This document shows positions 1-7,078 of a DNA stretch of 64,000 nucleotides, in pieces. Position 1 is the first letter of the stretch, and every line of letters begins with the position of its first letter. The stretch covers positions 661,860 through 725,859 of the forward strand of contig NZ_FOFZ01000001.1 of assembly GCF_900111075.1 (NCBI RefSeq). The letters run 5' to 3'. The notes beneath the pieces were generated by a model. That model was not told the DNA's origin and did no database searches. It worked only from the letters and a program-made list of their open reading frames with translations. The position numbers were made by a program, and so were the translations under genes. Source of the stretch: Flavobacterium frigoris. GTDB lineage: Bacteria; Bacteroidota; Bacteroidia; Flavobacteriales; Flavobacteriaceae.

Positions 1-182
1 CAACTTCGGGAAATTCAGATTTTAAATTCAGTGGGCAAAAAGGAGAAAAAGGAGAACCAATAAATAAATTAGTTCACCCTAGAATCAAAGCCAAAACAAC
101 GAACTCTTTTGGGGCTAAAAATGCTTCAAATTCACTATTGCTTCAAATGTATTGTCAAGAAAATGAAGTTTTGTTTATATAG
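1..182 (+). CDS. C-terminal part of a small hypothetical protein (paralogue of the 68-aa protein at 2567)
   Basis: The reading frame is open from base 3 to the TAG at 180-182; the start lies outside the window. Function is not recognised. The last ~40 residues align with the whole C-terminal half of the protein at 2567-2773: INKLVHPRI against IDELVNPRL, and the ends QMYCQENEVLFI against LLMYSKENDTLFI. The stretch before that is rich in Gly, Lys and Glu. It is polar, with no membrane segment visible in the part seen. Two related small genes alternating with regulatory RNAs and methionine genes suggest a sulfur-linked role, but that is inference from position only. Confidence 0.6.
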   Translation, partial: TSGNSDFKFSGQKGEKGEPINKLVHPRIKAKTTNSFGAKNASNSLLLQMYCQENEVLFI

Positions 183-404
183 TTGAACGGAATCCTACAT
201 TAATGAAACATAATATGAGCAAAAATACTTTGTAGCATCTGTAAATAGATCTAATATTAAACTCAGCATGAAGTTTAATTAATTTTTTTATAAATAATTG
301 ATTATATGTGTTTTAACAGAAACAGCTTTAATTGTTATTTTTTGAAATATATTAGGATATATAAATTATTGTTAGCAAATTTGTTCCAAGAAAAAACCAA
401 TACA
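183..404. other. AT-rich intergenic stretch, nothing recognised
   Basis: This stretch lies between the small protein tail and the first leader-like ORF. It is strongly AT-rich and has no open frame worth calling. No clear TTG/TAnnTTTG promoter pair could be assigned, although a promoter for the downstream leader RNAs would be expected here. Confidence 0.4.
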
Positions 405-455
405 ATGAAATTAAATGTGTGTAATATGTCAAAAACCATGAAGGAAAATTCCTGA
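405..455 (+). CDS. Possible 16-residue leader peptide of attenuator A1
   Basis: An ATG at 405 opens a 16-codon frame that stops at TGA 453-455. The peptide holds one Cys (codon 6) and Met at codons 8 and 12 (core VCNMSKTM). The stop codon overlaps the first bases of the putative antiterminator arm GAGGG (454-458), the same geometry as the stronger leader at 574. Translation is not proven; the ORF is short enough to arise by chance. Confidence 0.35.
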   Translation: MKLNVCNMSKTMKENS

Positions 456-523
456 GGGTAGTCTATTGCTTCAATTTAAAATTTTAAATATAGCAAAAAG
501 CTTCCCTCAAAAAGGGAAGCTTT
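454..523 (+). promoter_or_regulatory. Candidate attenuator A1 (antiterminator/terminator pair)
   Basis: The terminator is AAAGCTTCCC (497-506) pairing with GGGAAGCTTT (514-523), followed by a T run. A competing fold pairs GAGGG (454-458) with CCCTC (504-508) and TTGC (466-469) with GCAA (493-496), enclosing an AT hairpin at about 472-489. The CCC of the terminator arm is used by both, so the two folds exclude each other. It may instead be just the terminator of the upstream small gene. Confidence 0.5.
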
Positions 524-573
524 TTTTTGCACACTAAACAAAACCTTTTTTTTTAAATAAATAACAATTCAAA

Positions 574-663
574 ATGATCAATCTAAATTTTAAACAAATC
601 AACCCATCAATTGTCAAATCTTTGATTTGCACAAAATCTTTGATGTGTGTTTGTTTTAGGTGA
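574..663 (+). CDS. Leader peptide of the metY attenuator (29 aa, Cys/Met-rich end)
   Basis: ATG at 574, stop TGA at 661-663. The peptide ends LMCVCFR and also has a Cys at codon 19, so its last ten codons include Met24, Cys25 and Cys27. The stop's final A (663) is the first base of the antiterminator arm at 663-671. This is the arrangement expected for ribosome-mediated attenuation: stalling at Cys/Met codons leaves the arm free, while a ribosome at the stop covers it. Peptide synthesis is inferred, not shown. Confidence 0.65.
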   Translation: MINLNFKQINPSIVKSLICTKSLMCVCFR

Positions 664-727
664 TCCAAAAGTATAAGTTTATAAGACAACTTAAAACCCT
701 TTTGGATAACTATCTAAAAGGGTTTTT
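663..727 (+). promoter_or_regulatory. metY transcription attenuator (antiterminator vs terminator)
   Basis: The antiterminator pairs ATCCAAAAG (663-671) with CTTTTGGAT (699-707), a perfect 9 bp, enclosing the hairpin TAAGTT (674-679)/AACTTA (688-693). The terminator pairs AAACCCTTTT (694-703) with AAAAGGGTTT (716-725), extendable through GGATA/TATCT, then a T run. The arm 699-703 is shared, so only one fold can exist at a time. It ends ~40 bases before the metY start. The same design with similar loop bases recurs at 2443-2508. Confidence 0.7.
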
Positions 728-765
728 AAATTATTAAAAAACAATAAAACCAAAAAACTAAAATT

Positions 766-2040
766 ATGAGTATTAATAAATTTGAAACAAACGCATTACA
801 TGCCGGACATGATGTAACAAAACACGCAGGAACTAGAGCAGTTCCTATTTACCAAACATCATCCTATGTTTTTGATAATTCTGAGCACGCGGCTAATTTA
901 TTCGGCCTTTCTGAAGCAGGTTATATTTATACAAGATTGAATAATCCAACAAATGATATCTTGGAACAACGCCTTGCAGCATTAGAGGGAGGAATAGGAG
1001 CTGTAGTTACCGCTTCTGGAACAGCGGCTATCACAACAGCTTTATTAGTATTGTTGAAAACGGGCGATCATATTGTAGCTTCAAGTAGTTTGTACGGAGG
1101 AACATTTAATCTATTGCAAACTACTTTGCCTAGACTTGGGATCACAACCACTTTTGTAGATCCTTCTGATCCGGCTAACTTTACTAAGGCAGCGAATGAA
1201 AATACAAAAGTGTTTTTTATCGAAAGTTTGGGTAACCCAAAGTTAGATGTATTAGATATTGAAGCTATTTCCGCTGAAGCAAAAGCGTTAAAGTTGCCTT
1301 TGATTGTTGATAACACTGTGGCTTCTCCTTATTTGCTAAATCCGATTGCGCACGGAGCAAATATTGTTATTCATTCTTTGACCAAATATATTTCAGGTAA
1401 CGGAACTTCTTTAGGGGGCGTTATTGTTGATGCGGGAACTTTTGACTGGAGTAGTGGTCGTTTTCCTGAATTCACGACACCTAATGCTGGTTATCATGGT
1501 TTGGTTTATCACGAAGCTTTAGGAAACGCCGCTTTTATTGCCAGAGTTAGAATCGAAGGATTACGTGATTATGGTGCTGCTTTGAGTCCGTTTAATGCGT
1601 TCCAAATTATTCAAGGTTTAGAAACATTAGCCGTTCGTGTAAAAAGACATAGCGAAAACGGATTAGCACTAGCACAATGGCTAGAAAGTCAAGACCAAGT
1701 AGAGTGGGTAAATTATCCAGGTTTACAATCGAGTAAATATCATGACTTAGCAAAACGGTATTTACCAAAAGGACAAAATGGATTAGTAACCTTTGGTTTA
1801 AAAGGTGGTTTTGAAGCAGCTAAAAAAGTAGCAGACGACACAAAACTATTTTCGTTACTAGCAAATATTGGAGATACAAAATCTTTAATTATTCATCCGG
1901 CAAGTACAACGCATCAGCAATTATCTGACGAACAACAATTAGCTTCGGGTGTTTCTAAAGATTTGATACGACTTTCTGTCGGTTTAGAAGACATTGAAGA
2001 TTTAAAAGCCGATTTAAAAGCTGTTTTTGATTCATTTTAA
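766..2040 (+). CDS. metY: O-acetylhomoserine sulfhydrylase (O-acetylhomoserine aminocarboxypropyltransferase)
   Basis: A 424-residue PLP enzyme of the Cys/Met metabolism (gamma-family, fold type I) group. It joins sulfide to O-acetylhomoserine to give homocysteine. The PLP lysine is in SLTKYISGNG (about K207), and the glycine-rich SGTAAITTALL segment near residue 85 fits the cofactor phosphate site. Length is typical of MetY (420-430), longer than the cystathionine-type paralogue at 7177. The ATG at 766 is the only good start and follows the attenuator at 663-727, which predicts induction when Cys/Met-charged tRNA is short. The acetylated substrate would come from the MetX part of the fusion gene at 3133. 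Confidence 0.9.
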   Translation: MSINKFETNALHAGHDVTKHAGTRAVPIYQTSSYVFDNSEHAANLFGLSEAGYIYTRLNNPTNDILEQRLAALEGGIGAVVTASGTAAITTALLVLLKTGDHIVASSSLYGGTFNLLQTTLPRLGITTTFVDPSDPANFTKAANENTKVFFIESLGNPKLDVLDIEAISAEAKALKLPLIVDNTVASPYLLNPIAHGANIVIHSLTKYISGNGTSLGGVIVDAGTFDWSSGRFPEFTTPNAGYHGLVYHEALGNAAFIARVRIEGLRDYGAALSPFNAFQIIQGLETLAVRVKRHSENGLALAQWLESQDQVEWVNYPGLQSSKYHDLAKRYLPKGQNGLVTFGLKGGFEAAKKVADDTKLFSLLANIGDTKSLIIHPASTTHQQLSDEQQLASGVSKDLIRLSVGLEDIEDLKADLKAVFDSF

Positions 2041-2215
2041 TTGCCCCATTTTTAAAATTTATGTTAATTATTTATGTGATTTTGGTTGTGATTATTGTCA
2101 AATGTTAATATTGTCCATTTTTTTAATTGCATCGATGAAATTAGCGTTAATTCATTGTGAATAATTTGGAAATTAGAAGATTAAACGTGACATTTGTTGA
2201 ATAAAAATACTAAAG

Positions 2216-2284
2216 ATGAATTTTACTATTTATAAACAATTTGTAGTCGTATCGAAGAAATTCGGGAGCTTGCAATTGCCTTAA
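2216..2284 (+). CDS. Possible leader peptide of attenuator-like element A2 (weak)
   Basis: A 22-codon frame from ATG 2216 to TAA 2282-2284, containing a Val-Val-Val run (GTA GTC GTA, 2243-2251) and no Cys or Met apart from the start. A ribosome reaching the stop would cover the arm GGGAGCTTGC (2264-2273). The peptide gives no hint of sulfur control, so this ORF may be fortuitous and the RNA structure may act alone. Confidence 0.25.
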   Translation: MNFTIYKQFVVVSKKFGSLQLP

Positions 2285-2338
2285 ATTATATAAAAATATA
2301 ATATAGCAAGAGCCTCCTAAGATAATTGGGAGGCTTTT
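2264..2338 (+). promoter_or_regulatory. metY terminator with a competing upstream fold (element A2)
   Basis: The terminator AGCCTCC (2311-2317)/GGAGGCT (2329-2335) is followed by TTTT. A competing fold pairs CTTGC (2269-2273) with GCAAG (2306-2310) and GGAG (2265-2268) with CTCC (2314-2317), enclosing an AT-rich hairpin. The layout GGAG..TTGC..AT hairpin..ATAGCAA..CTCC matches element A1 at 454-523. A small hairpin CGAA-GAAA-TTCG lies just upstream, as AGGAA/TTCCT does in A1. It may simply terminate metY, or be an attenuator for the next unit. Confidence 0.5.
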
Positions 2339-2377
2339 ATTTTTAAACAAATTTCAGCTTTCATAATAAAAAAATAA

Positions 2378-2443
2378 ATGAAGATATTTTCAAATAAGAA
2401 GATTCAGATCCTTGTCGCAACGTTTTGCGTGGAAGTCTGTTGA
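2378..2443 (+). CDS. Leader peptide (21 aa) ending FCVEVC, before the 68-aa gene
   Basis: ATG at 2378, stop TGA at 2441-2443. The last six residues are FCVEVC, so Cys codons lie one and five codons before the stop. As at 574-663, the final A of the stop is the first base of the antiterminator arm (2443-2452). Two independent leaders with the same geometry and Cys-rich ends make coincidence unlikely. Predicted to sense charged tRNA-Cys; not tested. Confidence 0.6.
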   Translation: MKIFSNKKIQILVATFCVEVC

Positions 2444-2508
2444 TACTAAAAGTATAAGTTTTTATGACTTAAATCCTTTTGGTATTTTTTCCAAGAGGAT
2501 TTTTTTTA
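2443..2508 (+). promoter_or_regulatory. Transcription attenuator upstream of the 68-aa gene
   Basis: The antiterminator pairs ATACTAAAAG (2443-2452) with CTTTTGGTAT (2476-2485), ten pairs with one G-U, around the hairpin TAAGT (2455-2459)/ACTTA (2467-2471). The terminator pairs AAATCCTTTTGG (2471-2482) with CCAAGAGGATTT (2491-2502), one G-U, then a T run. Relative to the metY copy, paired positions change while pairing is kept (ATCC/GGAT versus ATAC/GTAT). The loop-side AAAAGTATAAGTTT is identical in both. Confidence 0.65.
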
Positions 2509-2566
2509 TACTAATATCTAGATCAAAGAATAATAATAGAAAACAAACAACTTAAATACATATATC

Positions 2567-2773
2567 ATGAGTGCAGCAAACAAACTTTCAAGGGCATGGG
2601 GACTTCTTAGAAACATGAGGGGTAATAAAAACAGCAACAATATAATTGCAATTGATGAACTAGTTAATCCAAGATTAGGTATGAACATATCAAACGGGAA
2701 AAATGCTAAAGATATCGTTAATTCATTGCAACTTTTGATGTATTCAAAGGAAAATGATACACTTTTTATTTAA
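2567..2773 (+). CDS. Small hypothetical protein, 68 aa, family not recognised
   Basis: The product is basic and Asn-rich with no Cys, no signal peptide and no membrane segment. Its C-terminal ~40 residues match the tail at 1-182 (see there), ending in KENDTLFI. It stands alone between the Cys-type attenuator at 2443-2508 and a terminator at 2802-2851. Expression is therefore predicted to respond to cysteine starvation. A Cys-free product would suit that condition, but this is inference. No function is proposed. Confidence 0.6.
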   Translation: MSAANKLSRAWGLLRNMRGNKNSNNIIAIDELVNPRLGMNISNGKNAKDIVNSLQLLMYSKENDTLFI

Positions 2774-2801
2774 TTGAAAGTTATAAGACATAGCTTTTTA
2801 C

Positions 2802-2851
2802 ACGCGAGTAATTTCTGAATTGTTTGATTCAGCGAGGTCTTGCGTTTTTTT
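2802..2851 (+). terminator. Two-stem terminator after the 68-aa gene
   Basis: The outer stem ACGCGAG (2802-2808)/CTTGCGT (2839-2845), with one G-U pair, encloses a CTGAAT/ATTCAG hairpin and is followed directly by a T run. Confidence 0.6.
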
Positions 2852-2951
2852 GTTAAATATATTTTTCGCTAATAATGACAATGGTAAAAGTTTGGTTGTT
2901 ATAAAAATATGTAGTTAATTTGCAGTAATAAGTTCACACACGTATTGAAAT

Positions 2952-3056
2952 GTTATAAAGAAAGGACGAGGGATTAGACCCGATGAAGCCTTAGCAACCC
3001 TTCGAGAAATCGGAGAAGGTGCTGCATTCTACCACTCCTAAAAGTGGAAAGATAAC
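2952..3056 (+). promoter_or_regulatory. SAM-I (S-box) riboswitch of the metX-thrA fusion gene
   Basis: The S-box core is plain to read: GAGGGA, then GACCCGATGAAGCCTTAGCA (2977-2996), AACC, GAAGGTGC (3014-3021), ATTCTACC, and AAAGATAAC at the 3' side. The closing helix P1 is GTTAT (2952-2956)/ATAAC (3052-3056). Binding of S-adenosylmethionine should lower expression of the gene starting at 3133. No strong intrinsic terminator follows, only a weak CTAG..CTAG hairpin before TTTTTT at ~3069-3090, so control may be at translation. A second copy precedes metH (18779-18895). Confidence 0.9.
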
Positions 3057-3132
3057 AACAAGAATTTCTCTAGTATTTACCTAGTTTTTTCTTTCTAATA
3101 TTTCCAAATACAAATCAAAATCAATAAAAGAT

Positions 3133-6100
3133 TTGAAATTGGAAAATAAAATATCCCATATTACCATCCAAAATTTCACCACACACAATGGTGCTTTTTA
3201 TGCTACCCTAAACTTAAGTTTTCAGGTTTTTGGAGCTCCTTTGCATACTGCTCCCATTATTTTAATAAATCACGCCTTGACGGGAAATTCACAAGTAATT
3301 GGGGAATCTGGATGGTGGAATGATATCGTGGGAGTAGATAAAACCATAGATACTAGAAAATATACTATTGTCTCTTTTGATGTGCCTGGTAACGGTTTCA
3401 ATTCGGCTACTATCGAAAATTACAGAGATTTTATCGCAAGAGATATTGCTAGAATTTTCATCGAAGGGCTTCGCGTTTTAAAGATTGATAATTTATTCGC
3501 TCTCATCGGAGGTTCTGTTGGTGGTGGAATTGCTTGGGAAATTTTGGCCTTAGAGCCTAAACTAGCGCAAAACTTTATTCCCATCGCCACAGATTGGAAA
3601 GCGACGGACTGGTTGATTGCTAATTGCTATTTGCAAGAGAAAATCCTTAATAATTCTAAAAAACCTATTGAAGATGCGCGTATTCACGCAATGTTATGTT
3701 ACCGCACGCCAGAATCTTTTAAAGAGAAATTCAATAGAGACATTAATGTGCAACTAGAAACCTTTCAAGTGGAAAGTTGGTTGAATTACCACGGCGAAAA
3801 ACTAGAAAAAAGGTTTCAACTGTCGGCATATAAAATGATGAACCAACTTTTAAAAACGATTGATATTACTCGCAATCACGAGTCATTAGAATCAATTATA
3901 TCTAAAGTGGACGCGAACATATATATTGTAGGAATCAATTCGGATTTATTTTTTACAGCGAAGGAGAATCGAGAAACCTACAACGAGATTAAAAAATTTA
4001 AAAATAATGTATTCTACAGTGAGATTGACTCACAACACGGGCACGATGCCTTTTTGATAGAATATGAACAATTAGACAATTTATTAGAAGTTGTTTTCAA
4101 AAATAAAAAGCAGATGAAAATAGTAAAATTTGGCGGTAAATCTTTGGCAAACGGCGATGGTATCGATAGAGTTTTGGATATTATTGAGGGTAAAATAAAA
4201 CAAGAAGAGAAAATTGCAGTAGTAGTTTCGGCAAGAGGAAAAGCAACAGATGAGCTGGACGATATTCTTACTATTGCAGCCAAAAACGGGAATTACAAAC
4301 CGCTTTTAGAAAGTTTTAAAACCTACCAAAAAGATGGTTTTGATAAAGTTGATTTTTCAACTGAATTTGATAAATTAGATAAGCTTTTTGAAGGCGTTAG
4401 CTTGATTGGCGATTATAGCGTGAAGATTCAAGATCAAGTTTTAGCACATGGCGAAGTACTTTCGGCTAAATTATTGGTGTTTTTATTGAATGAAAGAGGT
4501 ATTCCTGCAAAACTTGCAGACACCAGAGAATTAATTATAACCGATTCTAATTTTGGTGATGCACAACCATTAGACGCTGTTTCGAAAAAGAATTTCATCC
4601 AAATTTTTAAAGAAAACAAAGATGTTGTTTTGGTGATTACTGGTTTTATTGGTTCGAATGCAAAACACGAAACCACTACTTTAGGTAGAAACGGAAGTAA
4701 TTATACGGCATCATTAGTTGCCAGTTATATCAATGCCGAAGAATTGCAAAACTTCACTCATGTTGACGGAATTTACACTGCCAATCCTGAATTAGTTTTA
4801 GATGCAAAAAAGATTGAATCTTTGTCTTATAACGAAGCAAATGAAATTGCTAATTTTGGAGCGAATATTTTGCACGCCAAAACCATCATTCCGCTGTTAG
4901 AAAAAAATATCCCTCTTCGAATTCTGAATACGTTCAATCATAAAAATAATGGAACTTTAATCACGTCAAATTCTAATGCGAGCGGAATTAAAACATTATC
5001 TGTTTTAGAAAATGTTTCTTTGGTGAATTTAGAAGGAAGAGGTTTACTTGGAAAAACAGGAGTTGATGCTCGTATTTTTAGAGTAATGGGAGATAATGAT
5101 ATTAGTGTGAGTATCATTTCGCAAGGTTCTTCTGAACGAGGAATTGGACTAGTGGTTGCTGCTGATAAAGCAACAAAAGCAATGATTGAATTAGAGAAAG
5201 AATTTGAAAACGATTTTTATTCTAAGGATGTCAATAAGATTACAGTGGTAGACAATGTATCTGTGATTTCAATAATAGGTCAGGATTTGAGCACGTTTCA
5301 CAAGCCTTATACGGCATTGATAAAAAACAAAATTGTCCCTATTCTTTTCAATAATACAGTAACGGGTAAAAACGTGAGTTTAGTGGTTAAAAAATCAGAA
5401 CTAAACAAAGCGTTGAATGTTATTCATGGAGAGATTTTTGGCGTAGCCAAGAAAATAAACATTGCCATTTTCGGACATGGATTAGTGGGAGGTACTTTGA
5501 TTAATCAAATATTAGAGTCAGCTGGAGCTATCGAAAAACGAAAAGATATTAAACTCAACGTTTTTGCTATTGCCAATTCTAAAAAAGTATTGCTTAATAA
5601 AAAAGGAATTAACGCTAACTGGAAAAAAGAGTTACATACTGATGGAGTTGCATATACTTTAAATGATATTATCGCTTATGCAAATGAACATCATTTAGAG
5701 AATTTGATTGCCATTGATAATACGGCAAGTGCAAGTTTTGTAGAAAATTATATTCCGCTGGTTGATAGTAGTTTTGATTTAATTTCATCCAATAAAGTGG
5801 CTAATACATTGAGTTATGGTTTTTATAAAGAACTAAGAGGTGTTTTAGAAAAAAATCAGAAGAATTATCTGTACGAAACTAATGTAGGAGCAGGATTACC
5901 ATTGATTGATACTATTAAATTATTGCATCTTTCAGGTGAAAATATTACCAAAATAAAAGGGGTGTTCTCAGGAACCTTGAGTTATTTGTTTAATAATTTC
6001 TCTTCTAAGGATGTTCCGTTTAGTGAAATCTTGAAAGAAGCAATTGATAGCGGATTCACAGAGCCAGATCCAAGAGAGGATTTATGCGGGAATGACGTAG

Positions 6101-6525
6101 GTAGAAAATTATTGATTCTTGCAAGAGAATTAGACTTGCAGAATGAATTTGAAGAAATAGATATTCAGAATTTAATTCCAGAACATTTACGTGAAGGAAG
6201 TGCCGCTGATTTCTTGACTAAATTAAAGGAATTTGACCCTATTTACAATAAAATAAAAAGCGAACAAAAACCAAATCACGTCTTGAGATACATTGGGGAA
6301 TTATCTGGAGATTTACAGCATGACAAAGGAATTTTGGAAGTAAAATTAGTTTCCGTACCTTCGGATACTGCTTTGGGAGGATTGAAAGGTTCTGATTCGT
6401 TCTTCGAAATATATACCGAATCGTATGGAGATCGACCAATTGTAATTCAAGGCGCAGGAGCCGGTTCTGCAGTTACTGCAAGAGGGGTTTTTGGAGATAT
6501 TTTGAGGTTGTCTGATAAGGGATAG
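3133..6525 (+). CDS. thrA: Trifunctional MetX-like acyltransferase / aspartokinase / homoserine dehydrogenase fusion
   Basis: This 1130-residue protein carries three enzymes. Residues 1-327 are an alpha/beta hydrolase like homoserine O-acetyltransferase, with the nucleophile elbow GGSVGGG, the acid in NSDLFF and the histidine in GHDAFL. Residues 328 to ~770 are aspartokinase (start MKIVKFGGKSLANG) with ACT-type regulatory repeats. Residues ~776-1130 are homoserine dehydrogenase (IAIFGHGLVGGTL, SSNKVAN, EPDPREDLCGNDV). Together they take aspartate to homoserine (the semialdehyde dehydrogenase is not here) and then activate homoserine for MetY. The start is TTG at 3133; an internal ATG at 4114 begins the kinase part. 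Control is by the SAM-I riboswitch just upstream. Confidence 0.9.
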   Translation: MKLENKISHITIQNFTTHNGAFYATLNLSFQVFGAPLHTAPIILINHALTGNSQVIGESGWWNDIVGVDKTIDTRKYTIVSFDVPGNGFNSATIENYRDFIARDIARIFIEGLRVLKIDNLFALIGGSVGGGIAWEILALEPKLAQNFIPIATDWKATDWLIANCYLQEKILNNSKKPIEDARIHAMLCYRTPESFKEKFNRDINVQLETFQVESWLNYHGEKLEKRFQLSAYKMMNQLLKTIDITRNHESLESIISKVDANIYIVGINSDLFFTAKENRETYNEIKKFKNNVFYSEIDSQHGHDAFLIEYEQLDNLLEVVFKNKKQMKIVKFGGKSLANGDGIDRVLDIIEGKIKQEEKIAVVVSARGKATDELDDILTIAAKNGNYKPLLESFKTYQKDGFDKVDFSTEFDKLDKLFEGVSLIGDYSVKIQDQVLAHGEVLSAKLLVFLLNERGIPAKLADTRELIITDSNFGDAQPLDAVSKKNFIQIFKENKDVVLVITGFIGSNAKHETTTLGRNGSNYTASLVASYINAEELQNFTHVDGIYTANPELVLDAKKIESLSYNEANEIANFGANILHAKTIIPLLEKNIPLRILNTFNHKNNGTLITSNSNASGIKTLSVLENVSLVNLEGRGLLGKTGVDARIFRVMGDNDISVSIISQGSSERGIGLVVAADKATKAMIELEKEFENDFYSKDVNKITVVDNVSVISIIGQDLSTFHKPYTALIKNKIVPILFNNTVTGKNVSLVVKKSELNKALNVIHGEIFGVAKKINIAIFGHGLVGGTLINQILESAGAIEKRKDIKLNVFAIANSKKVLLNKKGINANWKKELHTDGVAYTLNDIIAYANEHHLENLIAIDNTASASFVENYIPLVDSSFDLISSNKVANTLSYGFYKELRGVLEKNQKNYLYETNVGAGLPLIDTIKLLHLSGENITKIKGVFSGTLSYLFNNFSSKDVPFSEILKEAIDSGFTEPDPREDLCGNDVGRKLLILARELDLQNEFEEIDIQNLIPEHLREGSAADFLTKLKEFDPIYNKIKSEQKPNHVLRYIGELSGDLQHDKGILEVKLVSVPSDTALGGLKGSDSFFEIYTESYGDRPIVIQGAGAGSAVTARGVFGDILRLSDKG

Positions 6526-6643
6526 AAAAGTGTTCAGTTGCTGAGTATTCAGAAAAATAAATAAAAAATCCGTTGCAATCGTTTTTAAATCCGCGTCATC
6601 CGCGTTCAAAAAAAAAGCGTGAGCAACGTTCAAAAAATACAAT
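6526..6643. repeat. Intergenic text with CCGCG direct repeats
   Basis: The spacer contains AATCCGCGTCATCCGCGTTC (6589-6608), a short tandem CCGCGT motif of the kind scattered between genes in Flavobacterium. A related phrase (TTCCTTCGTGAATCTTTGTGG) sits before the gene at 7177. No function is assigned. Confidence 0.35.
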
Positions 6644-7078
6644 ATGAAAATTACATTAAACAGAGTAAATGACAACTTCCATTTCGAATTAAAAAATGAA
6701 AGAGGACATATAGTAAACGTAGACAGCCGTCCAGAATTTGGTGGCGATGATCAAGGGCCAAGTCCAATGGAATTAGTTTTAATGGGAGTTGCAGGATGTA
6801 GCGCCATTGATATGATTTCGATTTTAAAGAAACAACGTCAAGAAATTACTTCATTCAAAGCTGAGGTAGAAGGCGAGCGGGTGCAAGTAGGAGAGGCAAA
6901 ACCGTTTAAAGACATCTACTTGGTGTTTTCTTTAGAAGGCGATATAAAAGAAGACAAAGCGGCAAAAGCAGCGCAATTATCTTTTGACAAATATTGCTCG
7001 GTTTCTAAAACGTTAGAGCCAACAGCGACGATACATTACAAAGTAGTTTTAAATGGAGTGGAATTAGCAAAAGTCTAA
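6644..7078 (+). CDS. OsmC/Ohr family protein
   Basis: A 144-residue cytoplasmic protein of the OsmC family, some members of which are thiol-dependent peroxidases acting on organic hydroperoxides. The two family cysteines are present in VAGCSAIDM (about C52) and DKYCSVSKTLE. Its length matches small OsmC proteins. It lies between two methionine genes on the same strand, spaced ~120 bases from each, so it may be co-expressed with them. A role in sulfur metabolism, rather than general oxidant defence, is only suggested by position. Confidence 0.85.
   Translation: MKITLNRVNDNFHFELKNERGHIVNVDSRPEFGGDDQGPSPMELVLMGVAGCSAIDMISILKKQRQEITSFKAEVEGERVQVGEAKPFKDIYLVFSLEGDIKEDKAAKAAQLSFDKYCSVSKTLEPTATIHYKVVLNGVELAKV

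Noticed and set aside
663..727. Known SAM-II or other ligand riboswitch
   Set aside because: I could not match the conserved bases of a SAM-II pseudoknot. The leader ORF with its stop on the antiterminator arm explains the structure better, though a ligand role is not excluded.
2100..2165. Alternative leader ORF from ATG 2103 ending LIHCE
   Set aside because: It ends about 100 bases before the A2 arm, so it could not control that fold.
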